DNA of 64,000 nt from Peristeroidobacter agariperforans (lineage in GTDB: Bacteria; Pseudomonadota; Gammaproteobacteria; Steroidobacterales; Steroidobacteraceae), in NCBI RefSeq assembly GCF_004138335.1, contig NZ_RYFW01000001.1, positions 2,501,244 to 2,565,243 on the forward strand, in the 5' to 3' direction. Positions within the stretch are counted from its first letter, which is position 1. Every line of letters begins with the position of its first letter. Shown piece by piece: positions 27,627 through 40,990 of this stretch. Under the pieces are notes generated by a model. It had not been told where the DNA came from. It did not search any database and saw nothing but the letters and a program-made list of their open reading frames with translations. Made by a program: the position numbers and the translations under genes.

Positions 27627-28184
27627 CTATCCGTTGGGACACCGTAAAGGCCGATTCTCGGCGTCTCGTGTCGCTAAGCGCGGACGGCCGAAGATGTTGA
27701 TGATGATGGCGCGCGCCTGCGCCGGGCCGCGACCATCGCAGAACACCAGCGTGCCGTTGACGCCATATTGATAGGGATTGAATGAATAGCTGCGCCGGTT
27801 CGACGTGACCGTTCCGCCGCGCCAGGGTGCTTGAACGGCGAGAATCCGTTCGTTCTCATCGCGCATCGGCGGCTCGTCCCGATCGGAATTCACGAACACG
27901 ATCCAGCCCTCCTGCCAGTTGGCGGTGGCGTTGCTGCAGGTCTCGCCGTCTATCGAACGGCAGATGGAGACCGTATGTCCCTGCAGGGTCGCGGTGCTTC
28001 GAGCCAGGTAGACGTTATGGACGAAGGAGTTCACTACCGAGGCTCGTTCCGAGTCGAGCATCATCCCGCGGAACGAGGGTGCCGCGAGCCCCAGCAGAAT
28101 CCCCGCGATCGAAAGCGTGACCATCAACTCGAGCAGACTGAAGCCCGTCGGGCGGGAGCTGGATGGAGGACAGGGGGGACACAT
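27627..28184 (-). CDS. GspH/FimT-family pseudopilin
   Basis: 185 residues with prepilin peptidase site GFSLLELMVTLSIAGILLGLAAPSF and a C-terminal beta-rich domain (VFCDGRGPAQARAIIINIFGRPRLA) typical of the FimT/GspH family. It is expected to join a minor-pilin complex at the tip of a type IV pilus, with the pilV-like gene downstream in the same operon. The leader (MCPPCPPSSSRPT) is Cys/Pro-rich, which is a little odd. Confidence 0.85.
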   Translation of the reverse strand: MCPPCPPSSSRPTGFSLLELMVTLSIAGILLGLAAPSFRGMMLDSERASVVNSFVHNVYLARSTATLQGHTVSICRSIDGETCSNATANWQEGWIVFVNSDRDEPPMRDENERILAVQAPWRGGTVTSNRRSYSFNPYQYGVNGTLVFCDGRGPAQARAIIINIFGRPRLATRDAENRPLRCPNG

Positions 28185-28359
28185 GGGCGCGATCCTTCGC
28201 TACACGGACGCCCACCATAGGAGCCCGCCCCAGCCCCCAAATGTCGATTTCGAGGCTTTTTTACCTAGTTTCTCGCCTCCAGGCGCATGCCGAGGTATGC
28301 TCGGTCCCAAGTTGATTGCCCTGGGTATTTGCCCGGATTTTTCAGTGGCGGGTTCCTAA

Positions 28360-28836
28360 GTGACTTCCGAGTACAGCCCTCAGCAGGGCCCCGCGGTCAG
28401 CGCGGAGGGTCCGACGCGCGATCGGATCATCGAGCAGCTGCACCTGCACGGCCTCAAGCCTACCCATCAGCGCGTGCGTGTTGCCGAGATTCTGATGGCG
28501 GCGCCGACGCACATGACGGCCGAGCAGATCCTGGCGGAGATCCGTCGGGGTGGCGAGCGCGTCTCCAAGGCCACGGTCTACAACACGCTCAAAGTGCTGG
28601 CCCAGCGCGGGCTGGTGCGCCAGATCCACCTGGATCCGGAGCGCTCGGTGTATGACTCGACCATCGTTCCCCATCACCATTTCCATGACCTGGAAACCGG
28701 TGAGCTGCGGGACATCGATCCGAACGACATCGCCTTCAGCCGTTTCCCGACATTGCCCGAGGGCATGGAAGCCGAGGCCATCGAGGTCGTGATCCGTCTG
28801 CGCAAGAAGCGTCCGGTCGAGACGCCTTCGGCCTAG
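28360..28836 (+). CDS. Fur-family transcriptional regulator
   Basis: 158 residues with GTG start. The winged helix shows KPTHQRVRVAEIL and KATVYNTLKVLAQRGLV; the metal-binding/dimer part has DSTIVPHHHFHDLETGEL. The C-terminal Cys pairs found in Fur and Zur structural zinc sites are absent, so it resembles Irr/PerR-like members rather than the main Fur. A proposed role in iron, peroxide or manganese response is inference. It stands alone between fimT (divergent) and tRNA-Thr. Confidence 0.88.
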   Translation: MTSEYSPQQGPAVSAEGPTRDRIIEQLHLHGLKPTHQRVRVAEILMAAPTHMTAEQILAEIRRGGERVSKATVYNTLKVLAQRGLVRQIHLDPERSVYDSTIVPHHHFHDLETGELRDIDPNDIAFSRFPTLPEGMEAEAIEVVIRLRKKRPVETPSA

Positions 28837-28936
28837 TCGTCAAGTTCGTTGCAGCGCCTGTTCGCTCGCAACTTCTTCCCCTATACTTCGCACCCCGCCG
28901 CACCGGGGCTCCCCGGTGCCGCATCGGTTCTTCGGT

Positions 28937-29012
28937 GCCGACTTAGCTCAGCTGGTAGAGCAACGCATTCGTAATGCGTGGGTCCGCGGTTCGATTCCGC
29001 GAGTCGGCACCA
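28937..29012 (+). tRNA. tRNA-Thr(CGT)
   Basis: 76 bases with encoded CCA: acceptor GCCGACT/AGTCGGC, D arm AGCTCAGCTGGTAGAGC, anticodon loop TTCGTAA (anticodon CGT), T arm CGCGGTTCGATTCCGCG. A TATACT at 28882-28887 could be its -10 element. Confidence 0.96.
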
Positions 29013-29036
29013 TTTCCCATCAAGCACTTACGCCTC

Positions 29037-30170
29037 ATGACGTTGCAAGCTTCCGAACGCTCGCGTTGGCGGAATGTCTCCCGGCTGGTCGTGATCGCCC
29101 TGGCCGCGTACGGCGCCTGGTATCTGGCATCCGACACGGTACGCAGAGTCACGGCAGACGCGGCCCCTCGAGCCGTCGTGCCCCGGCCCGAGCTCATGTC
29201 GAACGAGCAGGCCATCATCGGTTTGTTCGAAGCGGCCAAGGGGTCAGTGGTGTTCATCTCGACCCAGGAGCGCGTGCTCGACTACTGGACGCGGAATGTC
29301 ATGACAGTGCCGCGAGGTACCGGCTCGGGCTTCATTTGGGATGAGCAAGGTCATGTCGTCACGAATCTGCACGTCATCCAAGGCGGCAGCAGCGCGACGG
29401 TGAAGCTCGCCGACGGTCGCGATTTCGAAGCGACCTTCGTCGGCGGCAGTGAGGCGCATGACATTGCGGTCCTGAAAATTGTCGCGGCCAAGGATGCGCC
29501 GGCGCCGATTCCCGTCGGCAGCAGCGGCGACGTGCAGGTCGGGCAGTCGGTATTCGCGATCGGCAATCCTTTCGGGCTCGACTGGACGCTGACGACGGGC
29601 ATCGTGTCGGCGTTGGATCGTTCGCTCAGCGAGGACGACGGCCGCGTCATTCAACATCTCATCCAGACCGATGCCGCAATCAATCCAGGCAACTCGGGCG
29701 GGCCACTGCTCGACAGCGCCGGTCGATTGATAGGCATGAACACCGCAATCTTCAGTCCGTCGGGCGCGAGCGCGGGGATCGGTTTCGCAGTGCCCGTGGA
29801 CACGATCAACCGTGTCGTGCCGGAGCTCATCGCCACAGGTCGTTACGCTCCGCCGAGCCTCGGCATCGACGTCGATGAGACGCTGAGTCGCGCAGTTGCC
29901 CGACAACTCGGTGTACGCGGCGCGGCGGTTCTCAGGGTTCAGCAAGGCGGGACTGGCGAGCGTGCCGGGCTGCGTGGGGTTCGCGTCGAGCGCCGGAACA
30001 CGATTGTTCCAGGCGATGTGATCGTCGCAGTCGACGGCAAGGAAGTGGACAGCGGCGCGCTGTTGTCCGCGCGACTGGATGACTACAAGCCGGGCGATAC
30101 CGTGCGTCTGAAAGTGTGGCGTGAGGGTAAGGAAATCGAGCTGACCGCCCAGCTGCAGCAGGGCAGTTAG
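29037..30170 (+). CDS. periplasmic trypsin-like serine protease with PDZ domain (DegS/DegQ-like)
   Basis: 377 residues from ATG 29037; longer frames would run through the tRNA. An N-terminal membrane anchor (~13-30, VSRLVVIALAAYGAWYLA) is followed by a trypsin domain with the triad in VVTNLHVIQ (His), EAHDIAVLKI (Asp) and INPGNSGGPLL (Ser), and a single PDZ domain (LGVRGAAVLRVQQGG...GDVIVAVDGKEV). It likely acts in envelope protein quality control; the single PDZ with anchor is DegS-like, but a lone AlgW/DegQ-like role is possible. Confidence 0.9.
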   Translation: MTLQASERSRWRNVSRLVVIALAAYGAWYLASDTVRRVTADAAPRAVVPRPELMSNEQAIIGLFEAAKGSVVFISTQERVLDYWTRNVMTVPRGTGSGFIWDEQGHVVTNLHVIQGGSSATVKLADGRDFEATFVGGSEAHDIAVLKIVAAKDAPAPIPVGSSGDVQVGQSVFAIGNPFGLDWTLTTGIVSALDRSLSEDDGRVIQHLIQTDAAINPGNSGGPLLDSAGRLIGMNTAIFSPSGASAGIGFAVPVDTINRVVPELIATGRYAPPSLGIDVDETLSRAVARQLGVRGAAVLRVQQGGTGERAGLRGVRVERRNTIVPGDVIVAVDGKEVDSGALLSARLDDYKPGDTVRLKVWREGKEIELTAQLQQGS

Positions 30171-30191
30171 CCTTTCGGTAAACTTGCAGGG

Positions 30192-30929
30192 ATGTCAGCA
30201 GAAGAAAGCGCGCCGCCGCCGCGGCCCTCGCGGACCAAATCTCAGCGCCAGCTGACGGCGGGGCGCATGTTCGTCTATCGGCTCGCCACCTATCTGGGCG
30301 CGCTGATTCTCGAAGTGCTGTGGTGGACCAGCCGGCTGAAGATCGTCAACCTGGATCGGCTGGAAACATTGCTGAAAGAGCAGGGCGCGGTGGTGCCGGT
30401 GTTCTGGCATCAGCATTTGCTGATGGCCGCGCGCTTCATCTGCTCGAGCAAGATCAAAGGCATGAAGCCGGGCTTCATGATTTCGCCGTCGGTAGATGGC
30501 CAGGCGCCGACCATGCTTGCGGAGATGTACGGCGCGCACGTGGTGCGCGGCTCGGGCTCATACACCGGCGTGCGTGCGGTTCGCGGTGTTTACAACGCGA
30601 TCGTGAAGGAAGGCATCTCGCCGACCATCACGCCCGATGGTCCGCGCGGCCCGCGCTTCGTCATGAAGCCTGGCGCCATCTTCACGGCGCAGATCAGCGG
30701 CAAGGCGGTCGTGCCGATTGCCTATGCGGCGAGTCCCGCGAAGTTGCTCAGGACGTGGGACAAGTTCGTCATCCCGTTTCCCTTCGCGCGCCTGCGCATC
30801 GCGATCGGCGAGCCTTACTTTCCGCCGAAGCGGATGACTGAAGAAGAGATGGAGGCCGCGCAGAAGGAACTAGAGCGGCGCCTGCACGAGACCTTCAAAA
30901 TCGCCGAACGCGCTTTGCACGAGCGTTAA
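30192..30929 (+). CDS. lysophospholipid acyltransferase family protein (DUF374-type)
   Basis: 245 residues. FWHQHLLMAARFI, SPSVDGQ, SGSYTGVRAVRG and TPDGPRGPRFVMKPGAI are the conserved blocks of DUF374/LpxL-like acyltransferases, in which H and D of the first block are catalytic (here FWHQH..., a variant of HxxxxD). It probably acylates a lipid at the inner face of the membrane. The 3' end overlaps the convergent CDF gene by four bases. Confidence 0.85.
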   Translation: MSAEESAPPPRPSRTKSQRQLTAGRMFVYRLATYLGALILEVLWWTSRLKIVNLDRLETLLKEQGAVVPVFWHQHLLMAARFICSSKIKGMKPGFMISPSVDGQAPTMLAEMYGAHVVRGSGSYTGVRAVRGVYNAIVKEGISPTITPDGPRGPRFVMKPGAIFTAQISGKAVVPIAYAASPAKLLRTWDKFVIPFPFARLRIAIGEPYFPPKRMTEEEMEAAQKELERRLHETFKIAERALHER

Positions 30930-31906
30930 CCGCGAGCGCGCTTGATCGGCGGCTCCTCCGCGCAATCTTTGTCGACGCAGTCTTCCACCTCGATCTGAAT
31001 CGTCGCGTGCGTGATGCCGAAGCGCTCCGCCAACAGCGCCTTGGTGTCTTTCAACACCATTGCCTGATCCGCCGAGCCATTCACCAGCGCGTGCATGGTG
31101 AGCAATGTTTCGTGCGGCCCGACCGACCAGGTGTGCACGTGGTGAACGTCCCGGATCGCCGGGATCTTCTGCTCGAGCGTGCGACGCAGCTCGCCCTGAT
31201 CCAGCCACTCCGGCGAGCCTTCCATGAGAATGTGCGCTGACCGGCGCACCAGCGAGATCGCGGTTTTCACGATCAGCGCGCTCACCAGCAACGACAATAA
31301 CGGGTCGATCGGCATCCAGCCGGTCCACAGAATGACCAGCGCCGCGACGATGGCCGCGGCCGAGCCCAAGAGGTCGCCGAGCACGTGCATCGTGGCGGCC
31401 GCAACGTTCATGTCGTGCGAGTCGCCCTGGCGCAGCATCGCGAACACGAGCAGGTTCAAGGCGAAACCGATTGCGCCGATCCACAGGATCGCGCTGGCGT
31501 TCACGGGCACTGGGTTCAACAGGCGCGCGATGGCCTCGAATGCGATCCAGGCGACGATGAACAGTAGGGCGCAGCCGTTCACGAAAGTGGCGAGCACTCG
31601 CAGCCGTTGATAGCCGAAGGAGCGCTTGGCATCGGCCGGGCGGGTGGCGATTCGGACTGCTGCCCAGGCGAGCGCCAGGGCGGCGGCATCGGTGAGCATG
31701 TGGCCGGCGTCGGCGACCAGGGCGAGCGAGCGCGCCAGCAATCCGCCAGCAAATTCGACCACCATGAACGATGCGGTCAGCGCGAAGGCTATCCCCAGGA
31801 CCTTGCCGCTGGCGCCCGCGGCATGGTCGTGATCATGGTCGTGGCTGTGGTCATGATCGTGCGCATGATCATGGCCATGCTCGTGCCCGTGCCGGTGCTC
31901 GTTCAT
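30926..31906 (-). CDS. cation diffusion facilitator (zinc/cobalt/cadmium exporter, CzcD/ZitB-like)
   Basis: 326 residues. The N-terminus is a His/Asp-rich metal-binding tail (MNEHRHGHEHGHDHAHDHD...), followed by six membrane segments; LVADAGHMLTDAAALAL and VLGDLLGSAAAIVAAL carry the paired metal sites (D/H-x3-D). A C-terminal cytoplasmic domain (IRDVHHVHTWSVGPHETLLTMH) completes the CDF layout, ending in an acidic tail with two Cys. It exports zinc or related ions in exchange for protons. No metal regulator is adjacent. Confidence 0.93.
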   Translation of the reverse strand: MNEHRHGHEHGHDHAHDHDHSHDHDHDHAAGASGKVLGIAFALTASFMVVEFAGGLLARSLALVADAGHMLTDAAALALAWAAVRIATRPADAKRSFGYQRLRVLATFVNGCALLFIVAWIAFEAIARLLNPVPVNASAILWIGAIGFALNLLVFAMLRQGDSHDMNVAAATMHVLGDLLGSAAAIVAALVILWTGWMPIDPLLSLLVSALIVKTAISLVRRSAHILMEGSPEWLDQGELRRTLEQKIPAIRDVHHVHTWSVGPHETLLTMHALVNGSADQAMVLKDTKALLAERFGITHATIQIEVEDCVDKDCAEEPPIKRARG

Positions 31907-31961
31907 GGGGTCAGGATAAGTCGATTGATTTTGCCCGGCCAGACGTCCTACCTGCCCGGTC

Positions 31962-31967
31962 TATAAT
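31962..31967 (+). promoter_or_regulatory. perfect -10 hexamer close to the GT2 start codon
   Basis: TATAAT at 31962-31967, with transcription expected to start at ~31974-31975, only a few bases before ATG 31978. No good -35 lies at 16-18 bases. A nearly leaderless transcript is possible. Confidence 0.35.
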
Positions 31968-31977
31968 CTGCGCGCGC

Positions 31978-32709
31978 ATGAAACTCTCCGTCGTCATTCC
32001 AGTTTGTAATGAGGCTGACAATGTCGGGCCGCTGGCCCGCGAAATCCAGGCCGCCCTGGCCAACCATCAGCCCTTCGAGATCATTTTCGTGGACGACGGC
32101 AGCACCGACGGCACTGTGGCGGCCGTCAAGGCGGCCCGCGCCGAGGGCATCCCCGAAATCCGTCTGCTGGAGCATTCCCAGCGCTGCGGCCAGAGCCGGG
32201 CGGTCTGCACCGGCGTCGAAGCGGCGCGCGCGGAGTGGGTCGCGACCCTGGATGGCGACGGTCAGAATGACCCGGCCGACATCCCCGAAATGATCAAGGC
32301 CGTGACCGCGGGCGATGAGTCTCTGCGGCTCGTGATGGGCAATCGCACCACACGAAAAGATACCTGGCTGCGCCGGTTTTCTTCGCGTGTTGCGAATGGT
32401 GTACGCGGCGGGCTGCTTCGCGACGGCACCCCCGACACGGGCTGCGGCATCAAGCTCATGCACCGGGCCACGTTCATGCGGCTGCCCTGGTTCAACCACA
32501 TGCACCGCTTCCTGCCGGCGTTGTATCAACGCGCCGGCGCCCGCGTGATCTCCGTGCCGGTGCGCCATCGGCCCCGCACTCGGGGGGTCTCGAAGTACGG
32601 GTTGAGCAATCGATTATGGGTGGGGATCGTGGATCTGTTCGGGGTGCGCTGGCTGATCCTGAGGAACTCGCCGCACATTCGCATCCGGGAATCCCTGCCC
32701 CACGAATGA
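31978..32709 (+). CDS. family 2 glycosyltransferase (dolichyl-phosphate mannose synthase-like)
   Basis: 243 residues from ATG 31978. The start MKLSVVIPVCNEADNVGPL, FVDDGSTDGT (nucleotide-sugar site), TLDGDGQNDP (DxD-type) and the tail with RPRTRGVSKYGLSNRLWVGIVDLFGVRWL are typical of GT2 enzymes that load a sugar onto undecaprenyl phosphate. The protein ends with one hydrophobic amphipathic stretch rather than the multi-pass tail of ArnC-like enzymes. Substrate unknown. The annotated frame can be extended far upstream, but that part overlaps the CDF gene antisense and is not real. Confidence 0.88.
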   Translation: MKLSVVIPVCNEADNVGPLAREIQAALANHQPFEIIFVDDGSTDGTVAAVKAARAEGIPEIRLLEHSQRCGQSRAVCTGVEAARAEWVATLDGDGQNDPADIPEMIKAVTAGDESLRLVMGNRTTRKDTWLRRFSSRVANGVRGGLLRDGTPDTGCGIKLMHRATFMRLPWFNHMHRFLPALYQRAGARVISVPVRHRPRTRGVSKYGLSNRLWVGIVDLFGVRWLILRNSPHIRIRESLPHE

Positions 32710-33006
32710 GGTCTGCATCTGACGGGGATTCCGTCGGATTGCGTACGGCCTGCACAGAGAAATGTCGCTGTTTGGCGTCGAGAGTTGGGTGCGACACTTG
32801 GCAGCCTGCTTTCCATCGCATATTTTGCTGTGCCACAATCGGACGATCGCCGCATTGCTATTCATATTCGCTCAGCAGTGCAGTGCCGGCGACGCGCAAG
32901 AAAGTTTCGATTCGGGAGGGTGCCCTGAATGAACGATACCAATCGCGGTCCAACGAGTCCGCGTAACTGCCGCTTGGCGCCCACCACCCGCTGACGCACG
33001 TCGCAA
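32710..33006. other. intergenic region before the GGDEF-EAL gene
   Basis: No gene supported. A short stem GACGG/CCGTC near 32720-32735 has no T-run. Should contain the promoter of the downstream gene; none was identified with confidence. Confidence 0.35.
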
Positions 33007-37243
<4,237 letters not shown>

Positions 37244-37396
37244 GACCTGTACTCCTCGCTAAACCCGCCGGTTATTCGTTCTTGTCGCCGCGTCCGATGC
37301 GACCTTGCCAGTCCGGGGACTACGGGATTTGTCAGCAAAAAGCGTTTGAAGAATAGGGGAGGCATCCCCATAATTCAATTGTCAGCCCCTTCCGTC

Positions 37397-37588
37397 ATGA
37401 CGTTGCCGCCCCCACTTCCGGCTGTTGCTTCTCCCTGTATCAAGGTCTGTGTACTGGATGCACAGCAGGTCTGCGTTGGCTGTGGGCGTACCCTTGACGA
37501 GATCGCTCAGTGGTCGCGGATGACGGAGGAGCAGCGGGGCCAGGTCGTCGACCGGGCACGCCAGCGGCGCAGCCAGGCCGCCCCGTGA
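37397..37588 (+). CDS. small DUF1289-type Cys-rich protein
   Basis: 63 residues from ATG 37397 within a longer open frame. The four cysteines SPCIKVCVLDAQQVCVGCGRTLDEIAQW form the DUF1289 pattern (CxxxC...CxxC), probably a metal or Fe-S site. It ends 29 bases before grxD, whose product handles Fe-S clusters, so co-expression would make sense. The function of DUF1289 is not known. Confidence 0.8.
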   Translation: MTLPPPLPAVASPCIKVCVLDAQQVCVGCGRTLDEIAQWSRMTEEQRGQVVDRARQRRSQAAP

Positions 37589-37617
37589 ACCGTCTTTGGC
37601 TTTAATTCGAGGTTTGT

Positions 37618-37941
37618 ATGGACGTCATCGAACGCATCAAGTCGCAGCTGTCCTCCAGCCCGGTCGTGCTGTACATGAAGGGCACGCCTGACTTTCCCCA
37701 GTGCGGCTTCTCCGCTGCCGCTGTGCGCGCTCTGGGCGCTGTCGGCGCCGAGTTCGCGCACGTCAACATTTTCGAGGATCCGGAGCTGCGCGAGGCGCTG
37801 AAGCAATACTCCAACTGGCCCACCTATCCGCAGCTTTACGTGAACGGCGAGCTGATCGGCGGCTCGGACATCATTATCGAGATGTACAAGAGCGGCGAGC
37901 TGCAGACGCTCATCGGCGAGGCGGCCAAGGCCACCGGTTGA
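37618..37941 (+). CDS. grxD: monothiol glutaredoxin Grx4
   Basis: 107 residues. CGFS active site in GTPDFPQCGFSAAAV, with WPTYPQLYVNGELIGGSDII for glutathione binding. Monothiol glutaredoxins of this class carry a glutathione-bound [2Fe-2S] cluster and deliver it or sense it with BolA partners. Full length. A GC-rich hairpin follows. Confidence 0.97.
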   Translation: MDVIERIKSQLSSSPVVLYMKGTPDFPQCGFSAAAVRALGAVGAEFAHVNIFEDPELREALKQYSNWPTYPQLYVNGELIGGSDIIIEMYKSGELQTLIGEAAKATG

Positions 37942-37954
37942 TTCTTTCCTTGTT

Positions 37955-37978
37955 GCCCTCCGCCCCCGGGCGGAGGGC
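37955..37978 (+). terminator. GC-rich hairpin after grxD
   Basis: GCCCTCCGCC, loop CCCG, GGCGGAGGGC: a perfect ten-pair stem without a T-run, so it is a weak or incomplete intrinsic terminator. Confidence 0.5.
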
Positions 37979-38023
37979 ATCACGGGCCCAACTTCCTCCG
38001 CTCGGGTCCGTTAAACTCTCCGC

Positions 38024-39070
38024 ATGACCCAGCTGACTCTGCTTCGTCCCGACGATTGGCATTTGCACGTGCGCGATGGCGCCCACCTGGCCAGCGTCGT
38101 TCCCTTCACCGCCCGCCAGTTCGCGCGCGCGGTCATCATGCCGAATCTCAAGCCGCCGGTGACGACGGTGGCGGCTGCGGCTGAGTATCGCGAGCGCATC
38201 TTGCAGGCGGTGCCTGCGGGTCTGCGCTTTGAGCCGTTGATGACGTTGTATCTCACGGATTCGACGTCGCCGAAGGAGATTCACACAGCCAAGGCCAGCG
38301 GGTTCATCATCGGCGCGAAGTTATATCCATCCGGCGCGACGACCAATTCCGATGCCGGCGTGACCGCGATCGAAAAGGTCTTTCCAGTGCTCGAGGCCAT
38401 GCAGGAAGTCGACCTGGTCTTCCAGGTGCATGGCGAAGTCACGGAGCACACCGTCGACGTGTTCGATCGCGAGAAGGTTTTTATCGACCGCATCATGTCT
38501 CGCATCGTGGAGAAGTTCCCGAAGTTGCGTGTGGTGTTCGAGCACGTGACGACGCGCGAGGGCGTGCAGTTCGTGAAAGGCGCTCGCGCCGGCGTCGGCG
38601 CGACCATCACGCCGCAACACCTGCTGTTGAACCGCAATGCGATCTTTCAGGGCGGCATTCGGCCTCACAACTATTGCCTGCCCGTGCTCAAGCGCGAGCA
38701 TGATCGTCAGGCGCTCGTGGAAGCGGCGACTAGCGACGATCTTCGCTTCTTCCTTGGCACGGACAGCGCACCGCACGCGCGTCACACGAAAGAGAATGCT
38801 TGCGGATGCGCCGGTGTGTTTTCCGCGCATGCGGCCATCGAGCTGTATGCCGAGGCGTTCGAAGCGGCGGGTCGATTGGATCGGCTGCAGGCGTTCGCGT
38901 CGGAGCGCGGGCCTGATTTCTATGGCCTGCCGCGCAATACTACGAAGATCACATTGAATCGCACGTCATGGACACCGCCGGCCGTATACCGATTTGGTAA
39001 CGATGAGCTGACGCCGTTCCGTGCGGGCGAGAGCGTTGCCTGGCAGCTGGCCGAGGAAATTCCGTCTTGA
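38024..39070 (+). CDS. pyrC: dihydroorotase
   Basis: 348 residues, class II enzyme (single-domain, Escherichia type). The start [14 protein letters not shown] carries the two zinc-binding His; [16 protein letters not shown] includes the carbamylated Lys; FLGTDSAPH the catalytic Asp. It interconverts carbamoyl-aspartate and dihydroorotate in pyrimidine synthesis. Overlaps rnt by four bases. Confidence 0.97.
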   Translation: MTQLTLLRPDDWHLHVRDGAHLASVVPFTARQFARAVIMPNLKPPVTTVAAAAEYRERILQAVPAGLRFEPLMTLYLTDSTSPKEIHTAKASGFIIGAKLYPSGATTNSDAGVTAIEKVFPVLEAMQEVDLVFQVHGEVTEHTVDVFDREKVFIDRIMSRIVEKFPKLRVVFEHVTTREGVQFVKGARAGVGATITPQHLLLNRNAIFQGGIRPHNYCLPVLKREHDRQALVEAATSDDLRFFLGTDSAPHARHTKENACGCAGVFSAHAAIELYAEAFEAAGRLDRLQAFASERGPDFYGLPRNTTKITLNRTSWTPPAVYRFGNDELTPFRAGESVAWQLAEEIPS

Positions 39071-39702
39071 GCGATGTAGCCGGTGTCGAGGTTGACGGGA
39101 AGTTGCCCATGGCTCGCCGCTTTCGCGGCTTTTTGCCCGTGGTGGTCGATGTCGAGTGCGGCGGCTTCAACCCGAACACCGACGCGCTGCTCGAGATCGC
39201 AGCGGTGCTGCTGGAAATCCAGGGTGATGGCAGCTTGCTGCCCGGCGAGAGCTGGCGCTATCACGTGCAGCCATTCGCCGGCGCGAATCTCGAGCCGGCG
39301 TCGCTGGCGGTGACGGGCATCGATCCGTTTCATCCGCTGCGTCCGGCCATTCCGGAAAAAGAAGCACTAACACGGCTGTTCAAGGAAATCCGTCGTGCGA
39401 TGAAGGACAACGATTGCACGCGCGCCATCCTGGTCGGTCACAACGCGTACTTCGATTTGAACTTCATCAACGCGGCGATTGCGCGCACGGACATCAAGCG
39501 CAATCCGTTCCATCCGTTCTCGAGCTTCGATACAGCGACGTTGGCTGGCGTTGCTTACGGTCAGACTGTGCTCGGCAAGGCGCTGCAGGCCGCAGGCATC
39601 GAGTGGGACTCGAACGCTGCGCACTCCGCGGCTTACGATGCGCAGAAGACGGCGGAGTTGTTCTGCAAGATCTGTAATTCGATGAAGGCGGCGATCGGCT
39701 GA
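39067..39702 (+). CDS. rnt: ribonuclease T
   Basis: 211 residues from TTG 39067, which overlaps the pyrC stop (TTGA); MSDVAG...[18 protein letters not shown] lines up with the known RNase T start, so the TTG is preferred over ATG 39109. DEDDh exonuclease motifs are visible: [34 protein letters not shown] and [14 protein letters not shown]. It trims tRNA and other stable RNA 3' ends and acts as a dimer. Coupling to pyrC is common in this group. Confidence 0.94.
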   Translation: MSDVAGVEVDGKLPMARRFRGFLPVVVDVECGGFNPNTDALLEIAAVLLEIQGDGSLLPGESWRYHVQPFAGANLEPASLAVTGIDPFHPLRPAIPEKEALTRLFKEIRRAMKDNDCTRAILVGHNAYFDLNFINAAIARTDIKRNPFHPFSSFDTATLAGVAYGQTVLGKALQAAGIEWDSNAAHSAAYDAQKTAELFCKICNSMKAAIG

Positions 39703-39737
39703 TGTCTTCGGGTCGAAAGCGGCCAAGGCCCTTTCGA

Positions 39738-40412
39738 CTAGAGGTTCGCTGCCCAGCTCGCGATCGTATCCGCGAGCTCTGCCATCACTTCGCGGTCGTT
39801 GCGACCTGAGCGCGCCAGCACGTGGAAGGAATGATCCGCGCCTTCGATGCGTTTCATCGTCGCGCCTGGGCCGAGTTTCTGCACGATTGGCTCGAGCAGC
39901 GTCAGATCAGCCAACTCATCGCGCGTACCCTGCAGGAACAGCATTGGAACCTGTACGTCCGACAGATGCGTCGCGCGTTCGGTCGATGGCTTTTTCGCCG
40001 GATGCAACGGGAAGCCGACGAATGCCAAGCCGCGCACCTCGGGCAACGGTTTCGCCGCCTGAGCCTGCGAGGTCATCCGACCTCCGAATGATTTGCCTCC
40101 CGCAATCAATGCCACGCCCGGCGCTTGCTTGCGTGCTTCCTCTACTGCTGCGCGCACAGTTGCATGACAAAGTGCTGGCGGATCGGGACGTTTCGAACCG
40201 CTCTCCATGTAAGGAAAATTGTAACGCAGCGTGCCGATCTGGCGCGCCTCGAGTGCGTTGGCGAGATCGGTCATGAAAGCATGCGCCATTCCTGCGCCGG
40301 CTCCATGACCGAGTACGAAACAAGCGCGGGCCTGTGGCGGAAGTTGCAGTAAAGCTGACACGCGTAGGCCGCTTTTAACTTCTATGCTTAGCGGTGTCGA
40401 AGAGGCTGTCAT
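39738..40412 (-). CDS. alpha/beta-hydrolase (KANL3/Tex30-like dienelactone hydrolase type)
   Basis: 224 residues from ATG 40412. LGHGAGAGMAHAFM forms the oxyanion-hole region, GGKSFGGRMTSQ the nucleophile elbow (G-K-S-F-G), LFLQGTRDELAD the acid and GADHSFHV the catalytic His. This arrangement is that of small alpha/beta-hydrolases of the Tex30/KANL3 type. Substrate unknown. Convergent with rnt. Confidence 0.85.
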   Translation of the reverse strand: MTASSTPLSIEVKSGLRVSALLQLPPQARACFVLGHGAGAGMAHAFMTDLANALEARQIGTLRYNFPYMESGSKRPDPPALCHATVRAAVEEARKQAPGVALIAGGKSFGGRMTSQAQAAKPLPEVRGLAFVGFPLHPAKKPSTERATHLSDVQVPMLFLQGTRDELADLTLLEPIVQKLGPGATMKRIEGADHSFHVLARSGRNDREVMAELADTIASWAANL

Positions 40413-40563
40413 GCCGGCAGTATGAACTTTCGCGGCGCTGAATGGCACCCACGGCGCTACCGAACCTATGGACCGGCGATCAACTCGCTTTAGTCAGCAG
40501 CATCGTCGCGCCAGGGTGCGCAGCATGGTTGTTCCTTGCCTGGCCGACGTTGGAGGATGAAAC

Positions 40564-40986
40564 ATGAAACCTCGCATCACGCTCATTACGCTTGGCGTCG
40601 ACGATCTGGAGCGCGCTGTCGAGTTTTATGGCCGCGGTCTCGGGTTCAAGACCGAGGGCATCGTTGGCAAGGAGTTCGAGTACGGCGCGGTCGCATTCTT
40701 CGAACTCGAAGGTGGCCTGCGTTTGGCGCTGTGGCCGCGGAAGAGCCTGTCGCACGATTGCGGGTTGCCCGTGTCCGCACCGAGCCCGACTGATTTTTGC
40801 CTCGCTCACAATGTGAGCTCGAAGGCGGAAGTGGATGCGGTGATGGATCAGGTTTGGAATGCCGGCGCGACCATCGTGAAGTCCGCGCACGATACCTTCT
40901 ACGGCGGCTACGCCGGCTATTTCCAGGATCCGGACAAACATCTGTGGGAAGTGGCTTGGAATCCGCAGCTGCTGCCGAAGGATTGA
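40564..40986 (+). CDS. VOC-family (glyoxalase/bleomycin-resistance-like) protein
   Basis: 140 residues with one beta-alpha-beta-beta-beta repeat pair: ITLITLGVDDLERAVEFYGRGLGFKTEG at the N-terminus and FQDPDKHLWEVAWNP at the C-terminus, where E would be a metal ligand. Such single-chain VOC proteins act as dimers in glyoxalase-like or extradiol reactions. Substrate is not indicated by neighbours. Confidence 0.88.
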   Translation: MKPRITLITLGVDDLERAVEFYGRGLGFKTEGIVGKEFEYGAVAFFELEGGLRLALWPRKSLSHDCGLPVSAPSPTDFCLAHNVSSKAEVDAVMDQVWNAGATIVKSAHDTFYGGYAGYFQDPDKHLWEVAWNPQLLPKD

Positions 40987-40990
40987 CCAG

